60,000 nt of DNA, taken from assembly GCA_950295325.1 (NCBI GenBank), contig OX485806.1, positions 58,339,169-58,399,168 on the forward strand, written 5' to 3'. The notes below the pieces were generated by a model. That model was given only the letters and a program-made list of their open reading frames with translations, made no database searches and was not told where the DNA came from. Within the stretch, counting starts at the first letter, position 1. Each line of letters begins with the position of its first letter. Position numbers and translations under genes: made by a program. Below, one piece after another: positions 1 through 10,993 of this stretch. Source of the DNA: Polytrichum commune (lineage: Eukaryota > Streptophyta > Polytrichopsida > Polytrichales > Polytrichaceae).

Positions 1-489
1 TTAGTATCTGTAGAGTAGAGCTACGTATTTACAGCGTATTTACAGCGTATCTGTAGCGTAGAGCTGCTGTGACATTTGAGGGTGTGGGATAAACTAAGAA
101 AGGGAAGTAGTTGTGTTGGCTTAAGGGAGAGGGGCCGATGATAAGTCATGTAAGTGTTTTTCAACACTTGCATTAAAGACTTATGTGCTCATGGAATCAA
201 CATGCGAGGTGTCATGTATTAGCGAGGAATCAACGGCTAGGACTAGATTTACACGAGAGAAATCATTGAAGGCATGCGTAGCTAAGGCGGCCGGGTGGAC
301 ATTAGAGAAGGCTAAGGTTGTGACCTTACCCGAAATTAAGGAATATAAGATGACATAGTGTGGGATTAGTCAAGTTGTGTATATTCTAAGGGTATATTGG
401 AATTATACATTGAATTACCGAGGGAGGATTTTCTACGTGTCATTATAGCTTTTCCACTCGGGCTAGGACGAAATCGAAGGGTGGGGAAC
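1..489. other. Unassigned sequence left of element A
   Basis: No coding similarity was recognised. An 11-base motif (GTATTTACAGC and a variant) is repeated head to tail at 25-57. The right part runs up to the point where the integrase reading of element A stops being recognisable, near 490. Confidence 0.5.
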
Positions 490-1060
490 TTTTGGTGACA
501 TGGGTGGTAAGGGATAGTCTTGCGGTGGTCAATTTTAAACTTATCGGTCATTTCTCGAATTAAAGAATTCAAGAAATGCTTCCTCTGATCGCTCACTAGA
601 ATTTTTGGCACTTCGAACCTTGAGATTATATTTTCATACATAAATGTGGCCGCGTGCTCCGTCGTGTCCGTTTTCACCGCTTTAGCCTCCGCCCATTTGG
701 TAAGGTATTCGGTGGCGACCACAATGTAGGCCATCCCTTTTGAGGAATGGAGATGGACTTCGCCGACATAGTCGATTCTCCATTACTCAAAGGGAACTAG
801 TGATAACGCTATATGGAGTGGTATCTCCATGCGGAGATCGTTTCGGGCATACCTTTGGCAAGCATCACATTTTTTACGTAATCATGTGCATCCTTAAATA
901 ACGTAGGCCAAAAGTAATCCGCCCTAAGGATTTTTTGGCCGGTGAGTTGACCCGAGAAATGCCCACCGCATGCGCTATCGTGGCATGCCAATAAAATGGA
1001 AGAAACCTCCATTGCGGACACACACCTCCTAAGTAGGCCGTCGGTTCCCCTCCTAAACAA
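490..1060 (-). pseudogene. Element A integrase, N-terminal zinc-binding region and part of the core
   Basis: The minus strand from 1060 to about 875 reads as the first half of a retroviral-type HHCC zinc-binding domain (His-Asp-Ser-Ala-Cys, then a Tyr-Phe-Trp-Pro box). The Cys-x2-Cys pair lies in a shifted frame near 862-873, so a one-base indel separates the halves. From 734 downward the core begins, with the Thr-Glu-Tyr-Leu-Thr-Lys-Trp box characteristic of plant Ty3/gypsy integrases and a Val-Ser-Asp box. It ends near Pro-Tyr-His-Pro at about 490, before the third catalytic acid. It would have catalysed insertion of the element's DNA but is truncated and frameshifted. Confidence 0.85.
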
Positions 1061-1213
1061 CCTATCCCAACATAATGAAATGTCTACTATTAACTCTCAC
1101 TTTCCTTCTATCTTCCTTGGACCACTCCTCGGGCAACGTTTGGGTCGTCAAGAATTCCACGATGCCCGCATACCAATCCGGTTTTGAAGTAACAACAAAG
1201 AGATCATCATCCA

Positions 1214-1645
1214 CTAACCTATCATCCACCGGATTTTCTCCATATTTTCCGACAACCTAGACAAGTGGTCGGCTTGCAAGTGCATGCGACCCGGTTTATA
1301 TTCCACCGTGTAATCAAATTCCTCTAATAGCAAAACCCACCTCGCTAACCTACCACTTAGCTCCGCCTTGTTTACCAAATACTTAATGGCCATGTGATCC
1401 ACGAAGAAGACCACCGGGTTACACAAGAGATAATATCTAAACTTTTTCATTGAGAACACCATCGCTAGGCATTCCCTCTCGGTGGTTGAGTTATTTCGTT
1501 CGGCCGGTGTCAATTGCTTGCTAGCGTAAACAATGGGTTGATTTTTTTCTTTTTCTCCCGTAGATTGACAAAGTGCGCTAGCCACCGCCACATTGCTAGC
1601 GTCACAAAAAACATGGAAGGGTTTATTCCAATCAAGTGGCCTCAA
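1214..1645 (-). pseudogene. Element A RNase H
   Basis: The translated block begins with the Phe-His-Val-Phe-Cys-Asp-Ala-Ser box that carries the first catalytic Asp of Ty3/gypsy RNase H. It continues through the Glu-Arg-Glu-Cys-Leu-Ala box (second acid) and the Phe-Phe-Val-Asp-His box (third acid), and ends with the Asp-His-Leu-Ser-Arg-Leu motif that closes the domain. The catalytic acids are present. It is separated from the RT block by a stop at 1661-1663 but stays in the same frame, so this was one polyprotein. The role is degradation of the RNA strand during reverse transcription. Confidence 0.87.
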
Positions 1646-1660
1646 AATGGAATAAGTGCT

Positions 1661-3067
1661 TTATTTATCCCTTAACTCCTCGAAAGCCTTTTGGCATGCA
1701 TCCGTCCACTCAAACTTGACATCCTTTTTGAGCAATTGTGTAATAGGGACCGCTATCTTTGAAAAATTTGGAATGAGTTTTCGGTACCACCCAACATGCC
1801 CTAGCAATTTAGATATCCCTTTGGAATTGGTTGGAGTCTCCAACTCGCTTATGGCCACAAACTTTTCCGGATCCGGTTCCCTCCCCTTTTCGCTAACAAC
1901 ATAGCCTAGAAATATTCCCCTATTGACTCCTAAGAATGTTTTATCCGGGTTCAAAGCTAACCTCATGTTCCTATACCTCACCAACGTCTCTTTAACATAA
2001 TGTAAGTGATCACTCACATTACTTTGAGTGCTAAAATCATCCACAAACACGGTCATGGATTTAAACAACAAGTCGTTGAAGATGTACACAACTAATCGTT
2101 GGAAAGTAGCCGGGGCATTACATAGCCCAAATGGCATTACGATCCACACAAAAGTCCCCTAAGGTGTAGTGAAAGCTGTCTTATGGATATCTTGTACGGC
2201 GATCGAAATTTGGTTGTAGCCCACATACCCATCCATAAAAGTATATCTTGCATGACCTCCCACCTCTTCAAGTAGCAATGTGATAAATGGTAAGGGGAAA
2301 TGATCTTTTTGTGTGCACGCGTTTAATTTCCTATAATCGACACACACCCTTAATTTTCCGTTCTTTTTCTTCACCAAAACCATTGGAGACACCCAATCCG
2401 TAATTTCCACCGGCTTAATAAACCCGGCCTTCAACAATTTTTCCAATTCCACCTTAACCACCAATTGCAATTTCGGGTTCATTCTTCTTTCCTTTTGTCT
2501 AATAGGCTTCGCTCCCGGAATCAACGGAATACGATGTTCCACCATTTCCCTAAAAATCCCCTTAAGTTCATCGTATGACCAAGCAAAGGTATCACTAAAC
2601 TCATCTACCAATTCGCTATACTTCCTAACCTCATTCTCCTCCAATTTAGACCCCATCTTCATTTGGCGGACCTTGCCATTCTTCAACTTCACATCCACAT
2701 ACCGCCAATCCGCCTCCGACACGTGGGTTTGCTCATTTTTGTTTCTATACCAATCCGCCGGCACATTGGGATAATCCTTGATATCGTGACCGACAACTAT
2801 CCCCGTAGACGTAGTCCTAAAATGTAAAGGTTCCTTTAACTTAGAAGCCTCCAAGATAGCCTCCTCCTCTTGAGTCCCATCCACGTGTACTAGATTAACA
2901 TCACTATCATCCACACTATCCACCCAAGGCGTCAAACCCCCTAAAATCCACTCTTCTTCGGTGAGCACCTCACATGGCTCCAACAACGAACAATCCTCGC
3001 CACTAGAACTAAGCCTCTCATCACTCAAACATGGATGGTGAGATGTTGCCAATATATCGAACTCCAA
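1661..3067 (-). pseudogene. Element A reverse transcriptase
   Basis: Two blocks in one frame (3067-2159 and 2149-1661) make up the RT, broken only by a stop at 2159-2161. About 150 residues precede it as a spacer. The fingers region has Phe-Ile-Lys-Pro-Val then Trp-Val-Ser-Pro and a Val-Asp-Tyr-Arg-Lys-Leu-Asn box. The palm has Met-Pro-Phe-Gly-Leu-Cys-Asn-Ala-Pro-Ala-Thr-Phe-Gln, and the catalytic box is Phe-Val-Asp-Asp at about 2036-2047. A connection region follows. All key RT motifs are visible, so inactivation is due to stops rather than loss of the active site. Confidence 0.9.
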
Positions 3068-3208
3068 CTCGGGATATTCCTTTAACCATTGTGCATACTC
3101 CCATTATCCCCATAATGGTAGAACCTAGGACCTAAACCTCCCGAACCCGAATCCATGATAGTGTTTTGACTTTTGGAATGAACAACTCCCACTAGAGCCT
3201 CCCCTCTC

Positions 3209-3790
3209 TCATCTTTGGCTTTTGTCAACACCTTCCTCCTCCAATGGTAGGTACGATTCCTTCTTCATCCACCCTCCTAATGACCCAATTAACACTACGA
3301 CTCGATTATCCTTAGGACCATAAGTTATGGATGGCTTCGCCCCTCTCCAATCTACTATGGCGTCCGCCATTCTCAACCAAGGCCTTCCCAACAAGATGGG
3401 GAATATGTCCTTGTTGGAATGCATCTTAATCACATGAAAAGTGACTAAATACTCCTCTCCCTTGGTGGTCATCCTACAATCCTTAATCATTCCCAAAGGT
3501 GTTGTTGAGCTTTGATTTGCCATGTTTATAATCAAAGGTGAAGGACCCGTAAGACCAAGACCCAATTTCCTCATAGTGTATTCCGGCAAGATGTTCAAAC
3601 TACTACCTCCATCCACTAGCACATTGGGAACCACCTTGTTCACTATGATGACCTCTATCTCTATAGCCTTCACATCGCGACCTCCTTGTGATTGAATTCT
3701 AGCAGCAATTCTAGTTTTCACCTTCCTAGTTCTTCTATTCACCGGCATGCCGTCCTTGAGAGTCTTCTGTGCGACGGGTGAAATCTCCAA
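3209..3790 (-). pseudogene. Element A aspartic protease
   Basis: The segment contains Val-Leu-Val-Asp-Gly-Gly-Ser-Ser, the retropepsin active-site loop in the Asp-Gly-Gly form rather than the commoner Asp-Ser/Thr-Gly. A flap-side block ends in Leu-Leu-Gly-Arg-Pro-Trp-Leu. Length (about 190 residues) and position upstream of RT fit a Ty3/gypsy protease that would cut the Gag-Pol polyprotein. Elements B and C carry the same Asp-Gly-Gly-Ser loop. Stops flank the block on both sides. Confidence 0.82.
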
Positions 3791-3793
3791 TAG

Positions 3794-4219
3794 TTATCCA
3801 AAGGTTATGTCCGCCTTGAGCGAACTAAGGTCGGTCCATAAATCATACACACTTGACTTCTCCACTTTGGCATTGCCGACACCATCAAACTCATCCAAAG
3901 GAATTTCCGGTCCTTCCCATTCTCCCATATCACTACCCTCTAAATCATGAACGACATTAGGTCTCTCCCTATCATGGAGAATCACATTCTCCTTTTCCAA
4001 CTCTTTAGTGACCCTCCTAGCCACTCTAGCCACCTTGTCCAATTCAGAAATGTTAATGCCTTCGTTTAAAGAATATTCCTCTTGACCCTCCATTCCTACC
4101 TCTAATGGATTTTTCTCCCTCATAGCCCTAGTTGTGACCGCCAAAGCCGGTGCCTCATGAATGACCTCATCATCTAGATTCCTCAACTCATAGGTGATGG
4201 TATTGGTGTGTGGAGGCAA
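3794..4219 (-). pseudogene. Element A gag-protease linker
   Basis: A charged, low-similarity block with Thr-Arg-Ala-Met-Arg near its start and runs of Glu and Lys. The equivalent block occurs in element C (43281-43069) with the same Thr-Arg-Ala-Met-Arg and an acidic Glu-Glu-Tyr-Ser stretch, which shows the two elements are one lineage. No function beyond spacer or gag tail can be assigned. Upstream (above 4219) the sequence changes to the module shared with element F, so gag proper is missing. Confidence 0.6.
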
Positions 4220-5304
4220 CCATTCGAAGGAGGGAGCGGCTCAGAAGAAGCACCGCTCGTCTTAGCTTAGGAGGATAGTTAGATTAGTTAGGCAGAATAG
4301 AGGTAGGAAGATAGGACGTAGGAGTTTTTGAAGTTGAAGAATAAAATTCTCCCTTCGGGTTTTGGCAGCGGAAAATCCGGATCTTGATCCGGGAAGACGG
4401 AAGCAGTTAGGGTTTTCTTAGGGGCGGTCGCCTGGGCCGCCGTCTTCAGTTTAGGGATTTTTAGGCCTCTACTTAAGGCTGAATAAGGAGCTGGAGAAGG
4501 TTCCTTCTCCATTGTTGTATTCTGATTGCTCCTACTCTAATAAACTTCTTGATTTCTCACCTCCTTGACTTTCCTTGATTGATTTTTGTGTAGGAATGAT
4601 TCGGAGATAGTTAGCAGAGGAGAAAAAAAAAAAGCATGAGGAGATATGAGTTCCGGATAGGACATGGGAGAAGAGACCCGGATCAGATCTAGTTATTGCC
4701 TTGCGGATCCTCTCTGTGTGTAGTGGGAGGGAAACCTCACTATTCCGGATGGTTGAGTAACGTCTAGGTGGGATAGCCGCTGGGAGGATTGGGTGAGATC
4801 TGGACTTGCGCCATCCGAGCTTCTGAAGAGGTCCCACCGCCCTTAGATGGACCAATCCGAAAAGTGGTACGGACCACCCACTTATCCCGTCGAGTCAGAT
4901 CTCCGGGTGGAATCCGGCATACTCTGGTCGTTGTAGCCCTAAGATATAATCCGGGTTCCCTGTGTGACCTACCAGGACGGATTTGGCCAATCCGGATTGG
5001 TTGTGAGGTAGAACGTAGAGGGGTAAATCTGGACCATAGGGGTGAGTAAGTATTATAATTAAGACCTAAAGATACAATCCAAAAAGGCAAACTCCGGAGG
5101 AGGAAGAGTTTCCAAAAGACTGGAAGACCGAAAACTGGAGTTTCCGGAAATTTGGCTAAGGAGTGGAAGATAAGCGGGTACGGAGAGTTCTCGACCTCCT
5201 ACACTTCATAGAATCCCTGGACGATACTAGGGTCATCCGGACAAAACCGGATTAGGCACTTAAAAATGCCAATCCGGATAATTTAGTGTTTGTGTGTTCT
5301 CACA
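4219..5304 (+). mobile_element. Truncated copy of the element F terminal module
   Basis: This stretch matches, in reverse complement, the interrupted module at 28158-29343 plus 36286-36540. Shared landmarks include many TCCGGAT/ATCCGGA motifs and the block at the left end (CATTCGAAGG). Its right end reads TTCTCACA at 5304, matching the TTCCCACA end of element F. The F copy is longer because it holds an extra partial duplication near 28.63-29.1 kb. At 4458-4462 this copy has an uninterrupted TTTTT where the F copy carries chromovirus 2, so it shows the pre-insertion state. It looks like LTR or terminal-region sequence; its exact class is unresolved. Confidence 0.7.
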
Positions 5305-5361
5305 CTCATGTGAATGGTAAGCTTAGAATGTGGCAATTGATCTCCACCTTCAAGTGAAAAG

Positions 5362-5560
5362 CTGGTCTTGATGTCCTCAACTAAGACCCTCTCGGATCCG
5401 AGAGGGTCGAATTCTAGTCCATACCCAACTATTTGAACATAACAACCAAATTAGTCCACACATCCTGAATCTATCTAGACTGTAAGATACACAACCTAAA
5501 AGAAAAAATTTGGTGTTAATGTCCTCAACCAAGACCCTCTTGGATCCGTGGGAGCCCATA
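5362..5560 (-). repeat. 148-bp tandem dimer with palindromic core (left copy)
   Basis: Two units start near 5385 and 5533, 148 bases apart. The first unit has a perfect 24-base palindrome at 5385-5408, made of GACCCTCTCGGA and its reverse complement; the second unit has decayed. The same dimer occurs in opposite orientation at about 9875-10140, so the two copies flank element B as long inverted repeats. Confidence 0.8.
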
Positions 5561-5788
5561 TTGGTGCCCACATGTGTTCTTAATCCTAAAAACACTACAA
5601 CCTTAGGCTTTAGATTTATATTGAATATTCAAAAAGATGAACAGAGTGAGACTTTGAGTTTAGGTTTGAGTTAAGTTTGAAGGCTTAGGTGGGAGTTACT
5701 TGGGCTTGAGGCTAGACTTATTGAGTTTGGGAAATTAATTCAAGATATAGAGGAACTAGCCATCGGTACTCGGAAGTTTAGGACGGGA

Positions 5789-6743
5789 GTCACTTGCCGG
5801 AGATGCCGTAATGAAGGTCATTACTCAAATGAGTGCCAATTAAAGAATTGCTCGAATTGCAATAGTACTACCCACAATAAAAATGAATGTGTTTGTGATG
5901 GGAGAAGCCGAGAAAGGAGATATGAAGTGAATCAAGTAAAACCATAATTAAACAACAACCGGAGAAGGGCGGAAGCCGTGCCTCCGAGGTTTAGAGATGA
6001 AGAGCGACCGCAATTCGGGGAGAATTGGCGAAATATGAGATGCCCCTATCAGGGGAGAGATAAGCAAAGGGATGAAGGATACCCCTTTACGGGCAAGAAT
6101 ACCCAAGAGGAGATCGGTACCCGTACGACAATTACCAGAGGGAAGCGACATACCCCTACCGAAGCCAATACTAACCAAGGGAAGAAGCATACCCCTATCC
6201 AGGCGGCCCTAGAGGACCTATTAATAATGGGAGATTGGAATACCCCAGGGAGGTGATGGAAAATATGAGCCAAAAGCCGTGCCAATAATCGGATACACTG
6301 GCCTACCGCGACGGGAAGGCAATGCCGACGAGTGCTATTATTATCATCAACAGGGTCATAGAAAACCAGAATGCTCATTGTTTAGAAAATATCAAGAAAA
6401 AACAAATGATTATGCAAGGAAGCCCACGGTGGCGGCAAATATAGTGACACCAAGTGTGTGTGTAATGACGAGAGCCCAAAGAACGGCGACAAAGGAAGAC
6501 TCTAAGGAAGAGAGTGAATCCGAAGATGAAGATGAAGGAGATGAGAGAAAGAGTGGAGACTCGGAGAATAGTGATAGTGATGATGAAGATGGTAAGGACA
6601 CTATAGAGATTATGGATGATGAAAGTGAAGATGAGCCAAGGTCACAGGAGGTGCGGGATGCACCGCATGACTTGAAGTGGAAGAAGAATCGGGAGATTCA
6701 CCATGGAGAAAGTGGAAATGCAAAGGCGCCAAGGAGAAGGTGA
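5789..6743 (+). pseudogene. Element B gag, nucleocapsid part
   Basis: Two back-to-back CCHC zinc knuckles (Cys-x2-Cys-x4-His-x4-Cys) lie at 5795-5836 and 5849-5890. A third at 6333-6374 has Tyr where the second Cys should be, so it has probably lost zinc binding. Between them is an Arg/Pro/Tyr-rich segment (5978-6256) in the first frame; the third knuckle and a very acidic Glu/Asp/Ser tract (6480-6650) lie in a shifted frame. Zinc knuckles bind the genomic RNA during particle assembly. The capsid part upstream was not recognised. Confidence 0.78.
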
Positions 6744-6804
6744 AAGGAACTTAAGTCACACGAGGAGCGGGATGCATCGGAGGACTTAGAACGGAAGAAG
6801 AATC

Positions 6805-7748
6805 ATGATATTCATCATGAAAAAAACAAAAAGCATAGTGAGAATGAAAATGAGCCAAGGAAAAGGCGAAAATAACTTAAGTCACAGGAGGTGCGGGATG
6901 CACCGGATGACTCTAAATGGAAGAAAAACGGGAGATACACCGCCAAGTAACGAATACAATCAAGGAGATACAATGGGAAGCGGGCAAAGATCTACTAGAG
7001 CCAGAAGATCTTGTAGCAGAGTATCGAACGTCAGAAAAACGACGAAAGGAGAACCCCGATCGAGGGTAGGACAAATTATTCAGAAAGTACTAGATTCGAC
7101 TCAAACAAATATCACAATAGGGCAACTTTTGGAGATAGCCCCTTATTGCAAAAGAAAAATAATGGAAACAATTCACACGAACGGGCGAGATGAGAGGGAA
7201 GTCCCTCAAACATATCTCGTAGCCACAAAAGACTTTGATGAAGAGATGCCGATGATCGTAGTATGGACTATGAATCGACGAATACCTAACGTATTACTAG
7301 ATGGAGGATCGGGATCAAACATAATTACAAACACTTTGATGGAGAAATTGGAAATCGAAAGACAATTTGAAGTGGCACCATTTACAATTAAAATGGCGGA
7401 TCAAAGGAAAGTAACACCACTTGGAATCATCAAAAATTTGAAAATAAATATTGGAGGGTTGACTTTAATATTACCATGACGGTAACTAAGATGGAGAATC
7501 AAAAGAATAGTTACTCAATGCTACTTGGACGACCATGGCTTAAGCAAGCACGTGCCAAACATGATTGGGGAAGGAGTCAATTAATTTTATATCAAGATGG
7601 AATAGATGTATGTATCGGTACAAATCGGAGACCAAGATTTCCGGATTCATCAAGACCAATCAATATCAAAGGTTTTGATTGGGAAGCCGGATTAACTGAT
7701 GAAGAGGAACAAATAGTTTATCAAGTTTTCCAAACTTACACCACATAG
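6805..7748 (+). pseudogene. Element B protease
   Basis: The block to 7479 contains Val-Leu-Leu-Asp-Gly-Gly-Ser-Gly-Ser-Asn with the catalytic Asp at 7300-7302. After a frame change near 7475, the C-terminal half continues with Met-Leu-Leu-Gly-Arg-Pro-Trp-Leu, the conserved end of these proteases. The reading after 7480 runs to 7748 as a linker to RT. Upstream of 6950 the sequence holds repeated charged segments: GGAGGTGCGGGATGCACC occurs near 6648 and 6887. Confidence 0.8.
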
Positions 7749-7753
7749 CCGAT

Positions 7754-9022
7754 GTGGAACTCGATGGATTGAAGCGATTGTATGAAACCGACTGCAATAT
7801 GGTCATGACAAACGTCAAAGGAGAAAATGTGGAAAATATCAACGTTACAACAACACTCAAAGAAAAACCAAAAACAAATGTCAAGAAAAAGGGAAAACAA
7901 GTTCCTAAACTTAAGGAAGGAACTCGAAAACAAAAAGAATACATGGGAGAAAAACCGGTTTATCCATTGCATTTTTATGAAATGAAGGAAGGAGAACAAG
8001 CAATCGACCAAACACCGGCATCCGAAGCAGTTACAGGAAAAATAATTGCAAGATGGACCATCGAAGATGAAGATATGATAAAGGAGATTAACCTTGGAAC
8101 AATAGAGGATCCCAAAATGGTACGAATAGGAAAGGAACTTGACCTTGCCTATGAGGAACAAGTTATCGAAATACTAAAGGATTACAAAGATGTATTCGCG
8201 TGGACGTATGAGGACATGAAGGGAATACCACCTCACATTTGTGAACACAAGATTGAACTCAAACCAAATACCAAACCAATCAAGCAAAGTAAATATCGAA
8301 TGAATCTAAATTATGCGGCGAAGGTGAAAGAGGAAATCGACAAATTATTCAAAGCCGGATTCATCTACCCAGTAGATAGAGCGGAATGGCTCTCGCCTAT
8401 ACTAATAGTATCAAAGAAAAATGGAAAGTTAAGAGAATGTGTAGATTATCGGAAACTTAACGGAATGACTACATCTGACCCGTTTCCATTGCCATTTACG
8501 GAGATCCTTGAAACGGTAGCCGGACACGAAATGTTGTCACTACTAGACAAGTTTAGTGGCTATAATCAAGTAAGGGTAGCACGGGAGGATCAACCAAAGA
8601 CTTGTTTTATCACGGAATGGGGAGCATATGCTACTATAGTGATGTCATTTGGACTAATGAGTGCGCCATCTACTTCTCAAAGAGGGATAATAACGATATT
8701 CGTGGAGTTTCTAAACGGTTTTATGAAAGTATTTTTGGACGATTTTAGTATATATGGGACAAAGGCGGATCATATCAAGCACCTTAAGCTTTGTATTCAA
8801 CGATGTAGAGAATGTGAATTAAGTCTTAATCCAGAGAAGTGTATGATTTGCGTGACCTCGGGGAGGTTACTTGGTCACGTGGTTTGCAAAGAGGGACTAT
8901 TGATAGATCCCAAAAAAATCTCCGTGATACAAAACTTACCACCACCAACCAATGTCAAGAGTTTACGAGCATTCTTAGGCTCGGTAACATACCATAGGCG
9001 ATTTATATGGATGTTCGCATAA
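7754..9022 (+). pseudogene. Element B reverse transcriptase
   Basis: About 130 residues of spacer precede RT. Motifs in order: Asp-Val-Phe-Ala-Trp-Thr-Tyr, Phe-Ile-Tyr-Pro-Val, Trp-Leu-Ser-Pro, Val-Asp-Tyr-Arg-Lys-Leu-Asn, Ser-Gly-Tyr-Asn-Gln, Phe-Gly-Leu-Met-Ser-Ala-Pro, and the catalytic Phe-Leu-Asp-Asp at 8732-8743. A Leu-Asn-Pro-Glu-Lys-Cys box and Arg-Ala-Phe-Leu-Gly follow. The frame is open for 422 codons, the longest in the window, and ends at TAA 9020-9022, from where the connection region continues in frame. Confidence 0.92.
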
Positions 9023-9871
9023 ATTACAAGACCTCTTAATGCTCTCCTAAAAAAGGATGAAGCATTTGAATGGACAACGGCGTGCCAACAAACATTTGAA
9101 CTAGTCAAAAGACTTCTAACTACAACACCGATACTAATGGCTCCGAATTGGTCAATGGAATTTCATGTCCATTGTGACGCATCAAACATAGCCATCGGAG
9201 CGGTATTAACACAGAATGTGAACGGGAAGATTGACTCGCCTATATACTACGCAAGCCGGTTACTAAATCAAGCGGAGAAAAATTATAGTACAACGAAATG
9301 GGAAGCATTAGCAATGGTATATTTGGTAAACAAATTCCGACACTATCTTTTGGCGAATAACTTTGTGTTCTACGTGAATCACCAAGCATTATTATATTTG
9401 ATAAATAGGCCAATAATTTCAAAGAAAATCGCAATATGGATGCTTCTTCTACAAGAATACGATTTTGAAATTGTGTACATGCTCGGAAGACGACATGTGA
9501 TGGCGGATCACCTCTCTCGAATCGATAATGGAGAACCACCCACCGGGGTAAATGACCCATTACCGGATGCTAATTTATTTAGTATGGAGATACTAAAAGA
9601 AGACTACATACAATGGAGTGGAGAAAATGAAGGAGGTAAAAAAAACTTGACACCATGCCTAGAATGGTACATGGTGTATGTTCAACCAATGGAAGATTGG
9701 AGAAAACCGTTCAAAGAATATTTTAAGTATAGATTGTTGTTAACAATAGGTACAACGGAAGACGAACAAGCACACATAAGATGGTCTAGTGAACCCTACA
9801 TCATGGATGAAGATAAATTAATACAAATTAGCTCAATGGAGAATGGAAAACATGCATATCAAAAACATTAA
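9023..9871 (+). pseudogene. Element B RT connection and RNase H
   Basis: Downstream of the TAA the same frame continues through the connection. RNase H starts with His-Val-His-Cys-Asp-Ala-Ser-Asn (first acid), followed by Lys-Trp-Glu-Ala-Leu-Ala (second) and Tyr-Val-Asn-His, where the usual Asp is Asn, so the third catalytic acid is lost. The domain closes with Ala-Asp-His-Leu-Ser-Arg near 9510. About 100 further residues lead towards an integrase that is missing. The frame ends at 9871, just before the inverted 148-bp dimer. Confidence 0.87.
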
Positions 9872-9874
9872 TAT

Positions 9875-10140
9875 GTTCAAATAGCTGGGTATGGACTAGA
9901 ATTCGACCCTAGAGGATCCGAGAGGGTCTTGGTTGAGGACATTAACACCATATTTTCACTTCGAGGTTGTGTATCTTGTATGTTTAGATAAGTTCAAGAC
10001 ATGTGGACTAGTTCGGTTGTTATGTTAAAATGGTTGGCTATGGACTAGAATTCGACTCTCTCGGATCCGAGAGGGTCTTGGTTGAGGATATAAAGACAAG
10101 ATTTTCACTTCAAGGTTGTGTATCTTATATGTGCGTAAGT
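9875..10140 (+). repeat. 148-bp tandem dimer with palindromic core (right copy)
   Basis: Two units with palindromic cores at 9905-9928 and 10054-10077, 149 bases apart, in opposite orientation to the copy at 5362-5560. Each core is an imperfect version of GACCCTCTCGGA plus its reverse complement. Between cores the two copies share blocks such as the TTGTGTATCTT segment. Confidence 0.8.
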
Positions 10141-10993
10141 TTGATGTTGACTTCTAACTTGTTTGTTTGCAATTCTATCTTCTCGGATTAAAGTTTTTGA
10201 CATGTATTCATGTTTAATTTATTTGGCTTGTATGTTCAGAGTTCCAAAGGAGAGTCCAATCCGTGCCCTCACTACGGACATCTTTGCATCCCCTTCAACG
10301 ACGTTTGAGCCCCCTTCGTATGCTACAAAGATTGCCCATCATTTCGTGGAGGCACCGTCCCCACCTCCTTCTCGCACCCGCCCTTTCAACAAACTAGTAT
10401 TGGAATTCCTAGACATAGAAACCAAATAGGGTGAGGATAATGATAGACATGATAGTCCAAGTTGTTAATTAGGCTTCGTGGGTTTGAAGACTCAAGCTCA
10501 AATGCTATGTTTTTATGTGAATTTTTTAAGTTCATTTATTTTGTTTCCATCTACCTTTTGTAAATCCCCATTCCACTTGTTCTTCATCTTATGTTGATGT
10601 TTCATTCCGTTTACTAATGTTAGCCATAATTTAATCCTAAATCATTTAGAAACCACACTACAAGAACTTTCATAAGAAATATATTTTTCCATGACTTCAC
10701 GTTCTATTTGCTGGTGGAATTAGATAAAGTTATAATCTCCACGGGATTGGGGTACCTTTTCAACAAATTGAACTCAAAACATCTCAAAATTCCATGGTCA
10801 TAGGCATTTCTTCTATCAAATTTGTCCATCATAAATTAAATTCTTTGCTTTCCAAAATTTGCTCTCCCCTCTTTGTTCTACGCTCCCACTACTAAATTTT
10901 CCAGTGTGGGATCTCAAATGGATTTAGAAATAGGCATTTATGCCTGAATTGCGATACAAAAGGAGGGGACATCCAACTTTAAGGATATGAAAG
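10141..10993. other. Unassigned, AT-rich
   Basis: An open frame at 10163-10429 on the plus strand (88 codons) has no recognisable motif and is probably chance. The rest shows nothing I can name. Confidence 0.5.

Larger units (their letters stand above)
490..4219 (-). mobile_element. Element A: Ty3/gypsy pol remnant
   Basis: On the minus strand one long reading frame runs from 4219 to about 875. It encodes in order a gag-protease linker, aspartic protease, reverse transcriptase, RNase H and the integrase zinc-binding region. A one-base frame change near 870 then leads into the integrase core. In-frame stops lie at 3794-3796, 3209-3211, 2159-2161, 1661-1663 and 1214-1216, so it is dead. Domain order (RT before integrase) defines Ty3/gypsy. 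Its sequence is close to element C at 27.1-43.9 kb. No LTRs were found: the integrase is cut off near 490 and gag is replaced at 4219 by an unrelated module. Confidence 0.88.
5789..9871 (+). mobile_element. Element B: Ty3/gypsy gag-pol remnant
   Basis: Plus-strand order: gag zinc knuckles, acidic linker, protease, RT, RNase H. It stops before any integrase. Frames change near 6260, between 6743 and 6805, near 7475 and near 7745. A single TAA at 9020-9022 separates RT from RNase H in one frame. No LTR, primer-binding site or polypurine tract was found at either end. Instead both sides abut the 148-bp dimer in inverted orientation. Sequence differs from A and C, so it is a separate lineage that shares the Asp-Gly-Gly-Ser protease loop and a Phe-Leu-Asp-Asp RT. 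Confidence 0.87.
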
